Below are positions 16,836 to 25,576 of a stretch of DNA of 64,000 nucleotides, piece by piece. The notes beneath the pieces were generated by a model. That model ran no database searches, had not been told where the DNA came from, and saw only the letters and a program-made list of their open reading frames with translations. Position numbers and translations under genes: made by a program. How positions within the stretch are numbered: position 1 is the stretch's first letter; every line of letters begins with the position of its first letter. Source of the DNA: Macrococcus equipercicus (GTDB lineage Bacteria; Bacillota; Bacilli; Staphylococcales; Staphylococcaceae); NCBI RefSeq assembly GCF_004359525.2, contig NZ_SCWC02000002.1:372001-436000 (forward strand), read 5' to 3'.

Positions 16836-17849
16836 ATGAAAAATCTGTTTAATCTGCTAAAGAAAGGCAGTAAATCTTCTCTGACAGCTGCCATCGTCAA
16901 CTTTGTTCTTGGTGCCTTGAAGTTTGTCGCTTACCTCTTCACCGGCAACGTGGCGATGTTTGCTGAGATGATGCACTCATTCGGTGACGCGGCAAACCAG
17001 CTGTTCGTCTGGGTCGGTTCAGCAGTCTCAAAGAAGGCCCCGAATGAGAAGTTCCCGTTCGGTTACGGACGCCTTGTCAACATCGTCTGTTTATTCGCCG
17101 TCATTATCGTGGCCATCCTTGCTTATGAAACTGTACTGGAAGGAATTCATCATATCCAGCATCCGACGAATGGCGATCAGAACTTTACCCACTTTTTGAT
17201 TAATGCCGGTGTGTTACTGGTTGGTATTATTCTAGAAGGCAGTGTCCTCCATAAAGCAGGAAAAGAAGTGCTGGAAGAAGCGCACTTACCGGCGACAGGG
17301 CTTCATCCGTTCACAACAAGCTATGCTAATATGAACAGAGCGAAACCTGCGACAAAACTTGTGTTCCTTGAAGATACAGTAGCCACATTAGGCGGCATCA
17401 TCGCCCTTATCGCCATCATGATTTCAAGATGGACCGGTTTTGGTCAGATTGAAGGGATTGTATCAGTCATTATCGGCCTGATGATGTTTTATGTCGTTGC
17501 CCGGGTGTTCCTTGAGAATGCAGCTGGAGCGATCGGTGTTTCTGATGATGAGATGGAAGTGAAAGCTTCAAAAATCATTCTCGAGAACAAATATATCTCT
17601 GATATTAAACGTCTCATCGTTTTGAAGGAAGGCGAAGACCTTCATCTGGAAGCGATCGTTGAAACACCGTATCATGATTATAACTTAAGACAGCTGTCAG
17701 AAATCAAGCGCGACCTTGCAGAACGTCTGCTGCAGCAGCCTCATGTCGTCGATGTTAACATTGAATTCATGGAGGAAGACGCACAGCAGGACTGGATCAA
17801 TGGTAAAGGCTCATCTATCTATAATCCATATGACAATAAAGGAGAATAA
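16836..17849 (+). CDS. Cation diffusion facilitator (CDF) transporter
   Basis: A 337-residue integral membrane protein with about five or six membrane spans. The first metal-site motif HSFGDAAN is near residue 49 and the second, [10 protein letters not shown], near residue 179. A cytoplasmic C-terminal domain follows from about residue 240. CDF proteins export divalent metals such as Zn, Mn, Fe or Co in exchange for protons. The His/Asp pair suggests Zn or Mn, which the sequence cannot settle. AAAGGAG precedes the ATG. The tautomerase gene starts 2 bases after the stop and is probably cotranscribed. Confidence 0.88.
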   Translation: MKNLFNLLKKGSKSSLTAAIVNFVLGALKFVAYLFTGNVAMFAEMMHSFGDAANQLFVWVGSAVSKKAPNEKFPFGYGRLVNIVCLFAVIIVAILAYETVLEGIHHIQHPTNGDQNFTHFLINAGVLLVGIILEGSVLHKAGKEVLEEAHLPATGLHPFTTSYANMNRAKPATKLVFLEDTVATLGGIIALIAIMISRWTGFGQIEGIVSVIIGLMMFYVVARVFLENAAGAIGVSDDEMEVKASKIILENKYISDIKRLIVLKEGEDLHLEAIVETPYHDYNLRQLSEIKRDLAERLLQQPHVVDVNIEFMEEDAQQDWINGKGSSIYNPYDNKGE

Positions 17850-17851
17850 CT

Positions 17852-18040
17852 ATGCCATTCATTACTATCGAGTTACTTGAAGGACGTTCAGAAGAACAGA
17901 TTAAAGCGATGGTGCAGGAAGTGACTGAAGCGGTCAGCAAAAACACGAATGCACCGAAAGAAAACATTCATGTCTTTGTGGAAGAACTGAAACACAATCG
18001 ATATGGCGTCGGCGGCACATTGAAATCCGACGAAAACTAG
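17852..18040 (+). CDS. 4-oxalocrotonate tautomerase family protein
   Basis: A 62-residue protein, the usual size for small tautomerases that form hexamers. Pro-2 (Pro-1 after Met removal) is the catalytic base; Arg residues and the segment [18 protein letters not shown] match the family. AAAGGAG in the end of the CDF gene serves as ribosome site. In Staphylococcus the same small tautomerase lies near the umuC-like gene and its physiological substrate is unknown. Confidence 0.9.
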   Translation: MPFITIELLEGRSEEQIKAMVQEVTEAVSKNTNAPKENIHVFVEELKHNRYGVGGTLKSDEN

Positions 18041-18041
18041 A

Positions 18042-18079
18042 CAAAAGGCATCACAGGAATGTTCCTGTGATGCCTTTTG
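18042..18079. terminator. Bidirectional terminator between tautomerase and msrR
   Basis: An 18-bp perfect stem (18042-18059 with 18062-18079) with a tiny loop and AAAAGG/CCTTTT ends lies between the convergent genes. Confidence 0.85.
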
Positions 18080-18082
18080 TTA

Positions 18083-19024
18083 TTATTCATTAAGAAAATC
18101 CTGTATCGCTTTCTTGTTCTTCTCTTTATCGATATCAAGTACACTACCTATACCATCAACATCGACCATGCGGAAACTGTTTTTTACAGGGACAATCATT
18201 GTCTGAATGTCTTTATCCCCTCTGACCATATAGGATATTCCCGTCTTAAAGATATTTCCGTCAGCCATGTTCGTATCAACATATCCTCTGGCAATGCCTG
18301 CAAGTTTCGGTGCTTTCATGACAGCCGACAGTGACATCATTTCCTTCTCAAGTGCTTTAATGACCTGCTGCTGACGTCTGACACGTCCGAAGTCCCCTTC
18401 TTCATCATGACGGAACCGTGCATAGCCCAGCACTTCTTTACCGGTCAAGTTATGCTGCCCTTGTTTGAGTGAAACACCAATCTTAGCAGACATATCTTTC
18501 TCCACATTGATCGGCAGACCATTCGGAGCAAGTTCATCGACCATCTGCTCGAATCCTTTGAAGTCGATAACCGCATAGTATTCAATATCAAGCCCTAAGT
18601 TACGCTTGATTGTTTTTCTTAATAACTCAGGCCCGCCAAGCGTATAAGCTGTGTTGATTTTATAGTTCCGGTAGCCGTCTGGGATATCAGCGTAAATATC
18701 ACGCATAATTGAAATGATCTTCATCTTCTTATTCAAATAATCGTACTGCGCCACCATAATAGAGTCGGTTCTTGAGGATCCGTCAACCGCCCGGTCATGA
18801 CCAAGAATCAGCACATTCACTTTGGCATCTTTATTTATCGGACCGTTAAATGTATATTTTTCCGGTGTCTTGCCATGTTCACGTGCGACCCCGATACCGG
18901 CGCTGTAGCTTGATTTCATCCAGAAAGCCAGTAAGACCGAAAGTAATAGTAACGCTAAAATAACGATTGGTAATTTTTTTAAACGGCGTTTCTTCTTACG
19001 CGCGTTTGGTTGTTGAGCTATCAT
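18083..19024 (-). CDS. msrR: LytR-CpsA-Psr (LCP) family wall-polymer transferase, MsrR-like
   Basis: A 313-residue membrane-anchored protein: a basic N-terminus (KKKRRLKK), one membrane span at about residues 18-36, then an extracellular LCP domain with the motifs [42 protein letters not shown] and [22 protein letters not shown] enzymes attach teichoic acid or other polymers from undecaprenyl-phosphate to peptidoglycan; the Arg and Asp residues above bind the lipid phosphate. The position near msrA matches S. aureus msrR. It is divergent from msrA. Confidence 0.92.
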   Translation of the reverse strand: MIAQQPNARKKKRRLKKLPIVILALLLLSVLLAFWMKSSYSAGIGVAREHGKTPEKYTFNGPINKDAKVNVLILGHDRAVDGSSRTDSIMVAQYDYLNKKMKIISIMRDIYADIPDGYRNYKINTAYTLGGPELLRKTIKRNLGLDIEYYAVIDFKGFEQMVDELAPNGLPINVEKDMSAKIGVSLKQGQHNLTGKEVLGYARFRHDEEGDFGRVRRQQQVIKALEKEMMSLSAVMKAPKLAGIARGYVDTNMADGNIFKTGISYMVRGDKDIQTMIVPVKNSFRMVDVDGIGSVLDIDKEKNKKAIQDFLNE

Positions 19025-19156
19025 GTAAACCCTCTCTCATATATATACAATAATATATTTAACTTATACAAATTAATATTAAAAATCAAGTAATTCCTGT
19101 AATAATCAGTTAAAGAATATAGTAAAATGAAAACAGGAAAGAAGAAGGTGATCAAT

Positions 19157-19666
19157 TTGAAAATAAATAAAGCCTACTTTGCAGGCGGATGTTTCTGGTG
19201 CATGGTAAAACCATTCGATAAATTTGAAGGAATCGAAGGCATAATCAGCGGTTATATGGGCGGACATACCGATCAGCCGACATACGAACAGGTCAAAACA
19301 GGAACTACAGGTCATTACGAAGCTGTAGAAATCGAATATGATCAGGCGTTATTCCCGTTTGAAAAACTACTTGATATTTATTTTAAGCAGATTGACCCGA
19401 CGGATGCAGACGGCCAGTTCCATGACCGCGGCTCTCAGTACAAAACAGCGGTGTTCTATGTCAATGAAGCTCAGAAAGAAGCAGCTGAAAGCTATATCAA
19501 AACCATTCAAGTGAATTATGACAAACCTATTGTCACTGAAGTACTCCCTTATCAAACATTTTATCCGGCTGAAGATGAGCACCAGGACTATTACAGAAAA
19601 GAACCTGAAAACTATGCCCGTGAACAAGCTTTAAGACAGCAGTACAGCGAAGAGACATCACGTTAA
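19157..19666 (+). CDS. msrA: Peptide methionine-S-sulfoxide reductase
   Basis: A 169-residue enzyme reducing methionine-S-sulfoxide in proteins. The active-site motif GGCFWC has the catalytic Cys at residue 12; GYMGGH, the EVDP-equivalent [17 protein letters not shown], and EDEHQDYY complete the family pattern. I prefer TTG 19157, which has AAGGTG with 6-base spacing and gives the family N-terminus [10 protein letters not shown]; an in-frame ATG at 19127 lacks a ribosome site. No resolving-Cys tail is evident at the C-terminus. It is divergent from msrR. Confidence 0.9.
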   Translation: MKINKAYFAGGCFWCMVKPFDKFEGIEGIISGYMGGHTDQPTYEQVKTGTTGHYEAVEIEYDQALFPFEKLLDIYFKQIDPTDADGQFHDRGSQYKTAVFYVNEAQKEAAESYIKTIQVNYDKPIVTEVLPYQTFYPAEDEHQDYYRKEPENYAREQALRQQYSEETSR

Positions 19667-19680
19667 GGTGGTGTCTCTTT
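19651..19680 (+). terminator. Terminator of msrA
   Basis: An 11-bp stem with one G-T pair (AGAGACATCAC 19651-19661 with GTGGTGTCTCT 19668-19678) followed by a pyrimidine-rich T run. Confidence 0.7.
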
Positions 19681-19743
19681 ATTTCTCTTCTTTTTCAGTA
19701 ATTCATTCCTTTTGTTACTAGTGATCTAATATTCATTTATAAT

Positions 19744-19767
19744 AATAAGTTTACATAATATTATTAT
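19744..19767 (+). repeat. 24-bp repeat copy 1 carrying a dif XerD-type arm
   Basis: This sequence is identical over 24 bp to 30082-30105 and includes AGTTTACATAATAT (19748-19761), the same 14-mer found on the minus strand of dif at 10015-10028. The second dif arm is not conserved. It lies between the convergent msrA and ptsG genes. Confidence 0.7.
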
Positions 19768-19785
19768 AAAATTAAAAATCGTCAT

Positions 19786-19808
19786 AAAAATACCCCGATT
19801 GCTCGGGG
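19786..19808 (-). terminator. Terminator of ptsG
   Basis: A short GC stem (CCCCGA 19793-19798 with TCGGGG 19803-19808) is followed on the minus strand by TATTTTTATG. Confidence 0.75.
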
Positions 19809-19816
19809 CAGATTTA

Positions 19817-21910
19817 CTATTTAATTTCAGTGATTTTGTCACCTTGGTTGACGTGACCGTAATGTGTATTCACTAATGATTGCTTATTAAGGTTTGTGAA
19901 GACAATCGGAGTGATGTCGCTCTTCGCATGCTTTCTGATGTAATCGAGATCCACACGTAATAACGGCTGACCAATCACGATTTTATCGCCTGGTTTAACG
20001 AGTACGTCAAACCCTTCCCCTTTTAATGCCACTGTTTCAAGACCGAAGTGAATCAGCATTTCAACACCTTCATCTGATTCAAGCCCTAATGCGTGTTTTG
20101 TCGGGAAGTCCATTTTCACGACTCCGTCAAACGGTGCAACGACTTCGCCTGTTTCAGGAATGATGGCAACACCCTCACCCATCATTTTGCCGGCGAATAC
20201 TTCGTCCGGTACTTTAGTGATATCAACGACTTCGCCTGTGATTGGTGCAAACACTTCTGTTACACCTGCTGTCGCACCGTTATCACGCGCAGCTGGAGCT
20301 GTCGGTTCGATGACAACATCGTCATTACCTTCTGAAGTGATAGTCTGCTCTGGACGTGTGATTTCACCTGAAATAATACGCGCCATGTCATGCTTAATCT
20401 GATCGGATTTCGGACCGAAGATTGCCTGCATATTGTTGCCGACTTCAAGCACACCAGCAGCACCGAGAGCTTTTAACTCGCCAGTATCTACTTTAGATTT
20501 ATCTCTTACTTCAACACGCAGACGCGTAATACAAGCATCCAGATGTTTAATGTTTTCCTGGCCGCCCATTGCGTCCAGAACTGCAAACGGAAGTTCACCT
20601 GCTGTTGCTGTTTTAGTCGTTGTTTCTTCATCTTCACGACCTGGTGTTTTCAAGTTGAATTTCTTGATAGCGAATGTGAACAGGAAGTAGTAAACGACTG
20701 CGTAGACAAGACCTACAGGAATGACCAGCAGTGCATTTGTACGGTCCCAGTTCAACAGACCGAATAATGTGTAGTCAATGAAACCACCGGAGAATGTCAT
20801 ACCAATCTTAACATGCAGTAAGTGCATGATCAGGAATGAAGTACCTGCTAAGAACACGTGAATGACATAAAGAATCGGTGCAACAAATAAGAATGAGAAT
20901 TCAAGCGGTTCTGTAATACCTGTTAAGAATGATGTCAATGCTGCTGACAGCATTAAACCACCGACTACTTTTTTACGCTCCGGGCGTGCCTGACGGTAAA
21001 TCGCGTAAGCTGCTGCCGGAAGACCGAACATCATGAATGGATATTTACCTGTCGTAAACATACCTGCTGTAAATGGTACACCGTCTTTCATCTGTGCCAT
21101 CCAGATCTTCTGGTCACCACGGACTAAGTTGCCCGCAGCATCTGTATACTGACCGAACTCGAACCAGAACGGTGCATAGAAGATATGGTGAAGACCGAAT
21201 GGAATTAACGCCCGTTCAATGATACCGAAAATAAATGTTGTCAGTACTAAGTTTTTGTTCAGCAGGAATTCAGACAGTCCGTTCAGTCCGCCCTGAATCG
21301 TCGGCCAGACAAGTGCCAGTACGATACCTGCAATAATTGCCATTAAAGAAGTGATGATTGGTACGAAACGTTTACCGGCGAAGAAGCCAAGGAAAGCCGG
21401 CAAAGTAATATTGTAAAATCTGTTGTAGCACCATGCGGCGATTGCCCCCATGATAATACCGCCGAATACCCCTGTCTGCAGTGTCGGAATGCCGAGCACT
21501 AGTGCATTACCTGGTTCTTTAGCAGCCTGACCTAATGTATGCGCACCGTCTGCATAGCTGAAAATATCGTCGATTGTTATACCGAGGAATTTCCCTATCG
21601 TCGCATTCATAATCAAGTAACCGACTAAAGCAGCAAGTCCGGCAACGCCGTCTCCTCCTGCCAGACCAAGTGCAGTACCGATGGCGAACAGCAGTGGCAG
21701 GTTGTCAAAGATAACTTGACCCGCTGACTCCATAATGCCTGATAACATAATAAAGAACTGAGTATTTAACCACGGTGCATATTGAACAAGCTGTTCGTTG
21801 TGCATCGCATTACCGAACGCCAGCAGGATCCCTGCGGCCGGCAGAATGGCAACCGGGAGCATTAATGCTTTACCGATACGCTGCAACTGCCCGAATAATG
21901 ATTTGAACAT
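19817..21910 (-). CDS. ptsG: Glucose-specific PTS enzyme IICBA
   Basis: A 697-residue fusion transporter that takes up and phosphorylates glucose. Order: IIC membrane domain (about residues 1-420, starting [20 protein letters not shown]), IIB domain with the phospho-Cys in [12 protein letters not shown] (about residue 470), and IIA domain with the phospho-His in [17 protein letters not shown] (about residue 620). The frame extends 13 codons upstream, but ATG 21910 follows AAAGGAGGA. It lies just downstream of glcT, from which it is separated by a RAT/terminator element, so expression is expected to be induced by glucose through antitermination. Confidence 0.95.
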   Translation of the reverse strand: MFKSLFGQLQRIGKALMLPVAILPAAGILLAFGNAMHNEQLVQYAPWLNTQFFIMLSGIMESAGQVIFDNLPLLFAIGTALGLAGGDGVAGLAALVGYLIMNATIGKFLGITIDDIFSYADGAHTLGQAAKEPGNALVLGIPTLQTGVFGGIIMGAIAAWCYNRFYNITLPAFLGFFAGKRFVPIITSLMAIIAGIVLALVWPTIQGGLNGLSEFLLNKNLVLTTFIFGIIERALIPFGLHHIFYAPFWFEFGQYTDAAGNLVRGDQKIWMAQMKDGVPFTAGMFTTGKYPFMMFGLPAAAYAIYRQARPERKKVVGGLMLSAALTSFLTGITEPLEFSFLFVAPILYVIHVFLAGTSFLIMHLLHVKIGMTFSGGFIDYTLFGLLNWDRTNALLVIPVGLVYAVVYYFLFTFAIKKFNLKTPGREDEETTTKTATAGELPFAVLDAMGGQENIKHLDACITRLRVEVRDKSKVDTGELKALGAAGVLEVGNNMQAIFGPKSDQIKHDMARIISGEITRPEQTITSEGNDDVVIEPTAPAARDNGATAGVTEVFAPITGEVVDITKVPDEVFAGKMMGEGVAIIPETGEVVAPFDGVVKMDFPTKHALGLESDEGVEMLIHFGLETVALKGEGFDVLVKPGDKIVIGQPLLRVDLDYIRKHAKSDITPIVFTNLNKQSLVNTHYGHVNQGDKITEIK

Positions 21911-21947
21911 GTGTGTTCCTCCTTTTTGTTTAAGGTAAAAATGATAC

Positions 21948-22019
21948 AAAAAAAGACATGAGTATAGACTGGTCCCTTGTACCAGTCACCAACTCATGCC
22001 TGCATTACCAGTTACACGT
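21948..22019 (-). promoter_or_regulatory. GlcT-type ribonucleic antiterminator (RAT) overlapping ptsG leader terminator
   Basis: On the minus strand the RAT runs from 22019 to about 21990 and begins ACGTGTAACTGG, then AATGCAGGCATGAGT. It resembles the B. subtilis ptsG RAT as I recall it. Its second part is the left arm of a terminator: CATGAGT pairs with ACTCATG and GACTGGT with ACCAGTC (21957-21998), followed by seven U residues at 21948-21954. Binding by the CAT domain of GlcT would block the terminator. The TAA stop of glcT (22012-22014) lies inside the RAT. Confidence 0.9.
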
Positions 22020-22857
22020 CTTCGACTTCAGTATTAAACTGCTGTATATGCATCGTTAAATAAACGAGTTCGGATTCATACACCGGTTTATTTAACTGCT
22101 GCTGCATCATTTTTACTATCTTAACAGCAATATTGTAGCATGCCGGATATTGAAGTTTCAATAGTTTTTCTAAATTTCTTTGTTCGGGCGGCCGGTCATT
22201 GATCATGACGCGCTGCACAGCGAAACTGATGTGTCTGACAAAACGCGCATATACTAATGAATCTTTGTCCACTTGTATTTTCAGATCATGCTCGATGATC
22301 TGGACCGCCCGCGCGACCACTTCAGTCATCATATTCATCTCACGCATCGTATGATTATTGATGGAAGAATGAATGTGGAGCGCGATAAACCCTTTCTCCG
22401 TGTCCGGAAAATAGACACGGAGCTTATCATTCAGCATATCGACGACTTTAGTCGCAATATCAAACTCCTTAGGATACAGTGCTTCTGTTTCCTTCAGAAA
22501 TGGATTCGCAATCACAATGCCGTCCTCGAGTCGTTTCAATGCGAAAATAATGTGGTCGGTCAGTGATAATAAGATGGAATCATTCACTTCACCGTATGCC
22601 ATCTCCTTAATTGTATCGACCACTTCAATGACCGTTTTAATGACCCGGTCATTCGTCATACCGAGCAGCGTTTTATAGCGTTCCTGCTCATGGTAGCCCC
22701 TTAATTCATAAATCTTCTCAATCTTATCAGCCTCTATTCGCTGACCCTGCTTCTTGCCGAAACTAATCCCTTTGCCGATAAGCACGACTTCCTCGCCGTA
22801 ATAGTTCGCGATGAGAACATTGTTATTCAATGCTTTTTCAATAATATACTCACCCAT
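22012..22857 (-). CDS. glcT: GlcT, BglG/LicT-family transcription antiterminator for ptsG
   Basis: A 281-residue RNA-binding antiterminator. The CAT RNA-binding domain covers residues 1-55 (NNNVLIANYYGEEVVLIGKGISFGKK), followed by two PRD regulatory domains; PRD1 and PRD2 histidines, the sites of PTS phosphorylation, include LTDHIIFALKR near residue 104, IALHIHSS near 163 and LTMHIQQF near 270. In glucose-rich conditions unphosphorylated GlcT should bind the RAT just downstream and allow ptsG transcription. The gene precedes ptsG directly as in B. subtilis, unlike S. aureus, where the two genes are separate. Confidence 0.94.
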   Translation of the reverse strand: MGEYIIEKALNNNVLIANYYGEEVVLIGKGISFGKKQGQRIEADKIEKIYELRGYHEQERYKTLLGMTNDRVIKTVIEVVDTIKEMAYGEVNDSILLSLTDHIIFALKRLEDGIVIANPFLKETEALYPKEFDIATKVVDMLNDKLRVYFPDTEKGFIALHIHSSINNHTMREMNMMTEVVARAVQIIEHDLKIQVDKDSLVYARFVRHISFAVQRVMINDRPPEQRNLEKLLKLQYPACYNIAVKIVKMMQQQLNKPVYESELVYLTMHIQQFNTEVEDV

Positions 22858-22980
22858 ACGTTACCTCATTCTTAAGCCCTATGTCAGATTATTTTCTGCA
22901 TGCTATACTAAGTGCAAGACTTGTATTTAATATAAATATAACAAATATGAGCAATTAAACAAGGAAGTGAGTTCTAAAAA

Positions 22981-23970
22981 ATGAAAATAATGAAGCGTTT
23001 ACTCCTACTGAGCAGCATCGCTATGATGAGCTCGACACTAGTCACTAAACCGTCCTATGCAGTCACTGAAGAAGCTTGGCAGGAAGCAGTCACCGTCTAC
23101 GGTGCAGCTCTTGAGTCCAATCCACAGCTGCAGGATACGACAAAGCAGCTGTTAGGTACAGCAGATTCTGATAAGACGACTTATGTCCATGCCGATGACT
23201 TAAATAAATATTTAAACCTCCAGTCATCAAACGCTGTATTGAAATCAAGCATCCGCATCAACAAGTTAAGCAAAGGTTCCGGACTGACACTGAATATTGA
23301 CGAATCAAAAGGTCAAATTACGAAAATTACTGAGGACACTTATAAAAATGCCCTGTTAACTGCCGGTGTGACAGATGCCGACGTTAAAATCGCTGCGGCA
23401 GAGGACGTCACCGGTGAAAGCGCACTGGCAGGTGTCTACAAAGCATTTGAGACACAAGGTGAAGCCATCAACAAGAATCAGACACAGGCCGCCCAGGAGG
23501 AACTGACTACGATTACGAGCATCAACGAAGACAATCAGAACAAGTCCGGCTACTCTCAAGAACAGCTGAATAAAGCCATTGCCGAGGCGAAAGCAGCAGT
23601 CGCTAAACAGGGCGGCAATTTATCACAGGACCAGATCAAAAATGTCGTCATCGAAAAAATCAATAACAACGGACTGAGTGATGTCCTGAACAGCAATCAG
23701 ATCACATTGATCATCAACTTCATCACGAATGCCCAGAATCAAGGCGTCTTTACAGGTGCAAATGCTGACAAATTTATCGACAGCGCAACGAACTATGTCA
23801 ATGACATCAAAAACTCAGAGGGCTTTAAACAGGCCGCTGACACAGCAAAGGAAGCGGGTAAAAACTTGAAGGACTCACTGGAGCAGCAGGGCGTCATGGA
23901 TAAATTCATGGCAGCGCTCAAGTCTTTCTTCACAGCCATCGTCAACTTCTTCAAATCATTGACCGCATAA
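22981..23970 (+). CDS. Secreted DUF1002 family protein
   Basis: A 329-residue exported protein. Residues 1-27 form a signal peptide (KIMKRLLLLSSIAMMSSTLV, ending PSYA). The mature part contains the DUF1002 pattern: VTVYGAALESNPQLQDTTKQLLG near residue 40, KGQITKITEDTYKNALLTAG near 105 and AEDVTGESALAGVYKAFE near 140, then Gln/Asn-rich helices and an amphipathic C-terminus AALKSFFTAIVNFFKSLTA that may associate with membrane. Function of the family is unknown. AAGGAAGTGAG lies upstream of the ATG. It is monocistronic with a strong terminator. Confidence 0.82.
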   Translation: MKIMKRLLLLSSIAMMSSTLVTKPSYAVTEEAWQEAVTVYGAALESNPQLQDTTKQLLGTADSDKTTYVHADDLNKYLNLQSSNAVLKSSIRINKLSKGSGLTLNIDESKGQITKITEDTYKNALLTAGVTDADVKIAAAEDVTGESALAGVYKAFETQGEAINKNQTQAAQEELTTITSINEDNQNKSGYSQEQLNKAIAEAKAAVAKQGGNLSQDQIKNVVIEKINNNGLSDVLNSNQITLIINFITNAQNQGVFTGANADKFIDSATNYVNDIKNSEGFKQAADTAKEAGKNLKDSLEQQGVMDKFMAALKSFFTAIVNFFKSLTA

Positions 23971-23973
23971 AAA

Positions 23974-24001
23974 AATAAGCAGCCGAAGCTGCTTATTTTT
24001 T
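23974..24001. terminator. Bidirectional terminator between DUF1002 gene and symporter gene
   Basis: A 10-bp stem AATAAGCAGC (23974-23983) with GCTGCTTATT (23988-23997) and loop CGAA, flanked by A and T runs. The stop codon of the symporter gene lies in the right arm. Confidence 0.85.
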
Positions 24002-25471
24002 TTGGTATGTCGTGCTCTGGAACTCTTCGTCCCACGTTTCGACACGCGACAGGTCAGTCGAGATATTCGATTTTCTGAATACCGGATTCAGTCCGCGTTT
24101 TCTCTGTGCACTGTAATCTTTCGTTACTTCAAAGATCACGTGCGCAAGTCCGATAATCGCTGTAATATTCAAGATAGCCATGAGACCCATGAATAAGTCA
24201 GCTGTATCCCACACAGTCTGTACTTTAACCACCGCACCGAGGAATACCATCACGACCACCAGCAGTCTGAAAATAAGCATGACACTTTTATTAGTCGTCA
24301 AATATTCAATATTAGACTGCCCATAGTAGTAGTTGCCGATTACTGATGAGTAGGCAAACAAGAAGACGGCGATCGTCAGGAATACTCCGCCGAAGGAACC
24401 AATGTGGCTGTTCAGTGCCGCCTGCGTGACCGCTACCCCTTGAGGTGCCTTGTCACCGAACTCAAGCCCTGAATAGAGCAGAATCATAATGGCTGTTGCT
24501 GTACAGACAAGCATCGTATCAAAGAAGACACCCAGCGACTGGATTAAACCTTGTTTGACCGGATGGGTGACCGCTGCAGTAGCTGCTGCATTCGGTGCAG
24601 AACCCATACCCGCTTCATTGGAGAACAAGCCACGCTTAATCCCCTGCATGATCGTGAAACCAAGTGCCCCGCCGAATGCCGGCTCAAGGCCGAAGGCACC
24701 TTTAAAAATACTGATGATCATCGGGATAATGGCACCAATATGTGTCACTAAAACGAAGAAGACGATTAAGATGTAGAAGATCGCCATGACCGGCACAATC
24801 GCAGATGAAACATTAGCGATCCAGCGTACGCCGCCAAAAATAACGACAGCCGTAATAACAGCTAGTATTAAACCTGTCACCCACGCTGGTGTGTTGTACT
24901 GCGTGTTAAAGCTTTCAGCAATAGTGTTTGACTGTACCATGTTGAAGACAAAGGCGAACGTGATAGTGATCAATACCGCAAATGTCGTGCCGAGCCATTT
25001 CTGGCCGAGCCCCTGCTCCATATAGTAGGCAGGACCGCCGCGGAATCCACCGTCAGCATCCTTTACTTTGTAGACTTGCGCGAGCGTCGCTTCAAAAAAT
25101 GCACTTGCCGCTCCGAAAAACGCAATCACCCACATCCAGAAGACCGCACCAGGACCACCAAGAACGATAGCTGTCGCTACGCCGGCAATGTTACCCGTGC
25201 CGACACGGCTGGCCGCACTGATTGCGAACGCCTGAAACGAAGAAATCCCTTTTTTTCCGTCTTCTAATGTTTCAGGTTTCTCACCGATGACCCGGAACAT
25301 TTCCGGCAGCCATCTTAACTGGACAAACCTTGAACTTAAGCTGAAGAACAGTCCTGCTAAAAGCAGCAAGCCGATCAGAAACTGTGTCCAGATCAAAGCA
25401 TTACCTGTTGAGACGATTGTCTTAAACCATTCCGGTATAAGCGCGTCAAAATTAACGTGATTGAAATTCAA
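23993..25471 (-). CDS. Alanine/glycine:sodium (cation) symporter, AGCS family
   Basis: A 492-residue membrane transporter with about ten spans. Family marks are AASRVGTGNIAGVATAIVLG near residue 93, GGFRGGPAYYMEQGLG near 150 and the signature FSNEAGMGSAPNAAATA near 310. It imports alanine, glycine or similar amino acids with Na+. Translation most likely starts at TTG 25471, which follows AGGAGG with 9-base spacing; no ATG fits that site. S. aureus has an AGCS gene at the same place next to parC and glcT. Confidence 0.9.
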   Translation of the reverse strand: MNFNHVNFDALIPEWFKTIVSTGNALIWTQFLIGLLLLAGLFFSLSSRFVQLRWLPEMFRVIGEKPETLEDGKKGISSFQAFAISAASRVGTGNIAGVATAIVLGGPGAVFWMWVIAFFGAASAFFEATLAQVYKVKDADGGFRGGPAYYMEQGLGQKWLGTTFAVLITITFAFVFNMVQSNTIAESFNTQYNTPAWVTGLILAVITAVVIFGGVRWIANVSSAIVPVMAIFYILIVFFVLVTHIGAIIPMIISIFKGAFGLEPAFGGALGFTIMQGIKRGLFSNEAGMGSAPNAAATAAVTHPVKQGLIQSLGVFFDTMLVCTATAIMILLYSGLEFGDKAPQGVAVTQAALNSHIGSFGGVFLTIAVFLFAYSSVIGNYYYGQSNIEYLTTNKSVMLIFRLLVVVMVFLGAVVKVQTVWDTADLFMGLMAILNITAIIGLAHVIFEVTKDYSAQRKRGLNPVFRKSNISTDLSRVETWDEEFQSTTYQKK

Positions 25472-25576
25472 ATAAAAAATCCTCCTGTGAAAAAATACGT
25501 ACATAACCGTATTTTATCATAAATAGGAGGATAAAAAATAACTTTTTAAAATACGAGGAACAAGAAGACACGCATG

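Noticed and set aside
21901-21918. GAACATGTGTGTTC near the ptsG start resembles a LexA box.
   Set aside because: The two GAAC/GTTC halves are two bases too far apart for LexA, and the sequence includes the ptsG start codon and spacer.
25505-25576. Possible parC terminator formed by CGTATTTTA and TAAAATACG arms.
   Set aside because: The loop would be about 30 bases and no T run follows on the minus strand, so I do not call it.
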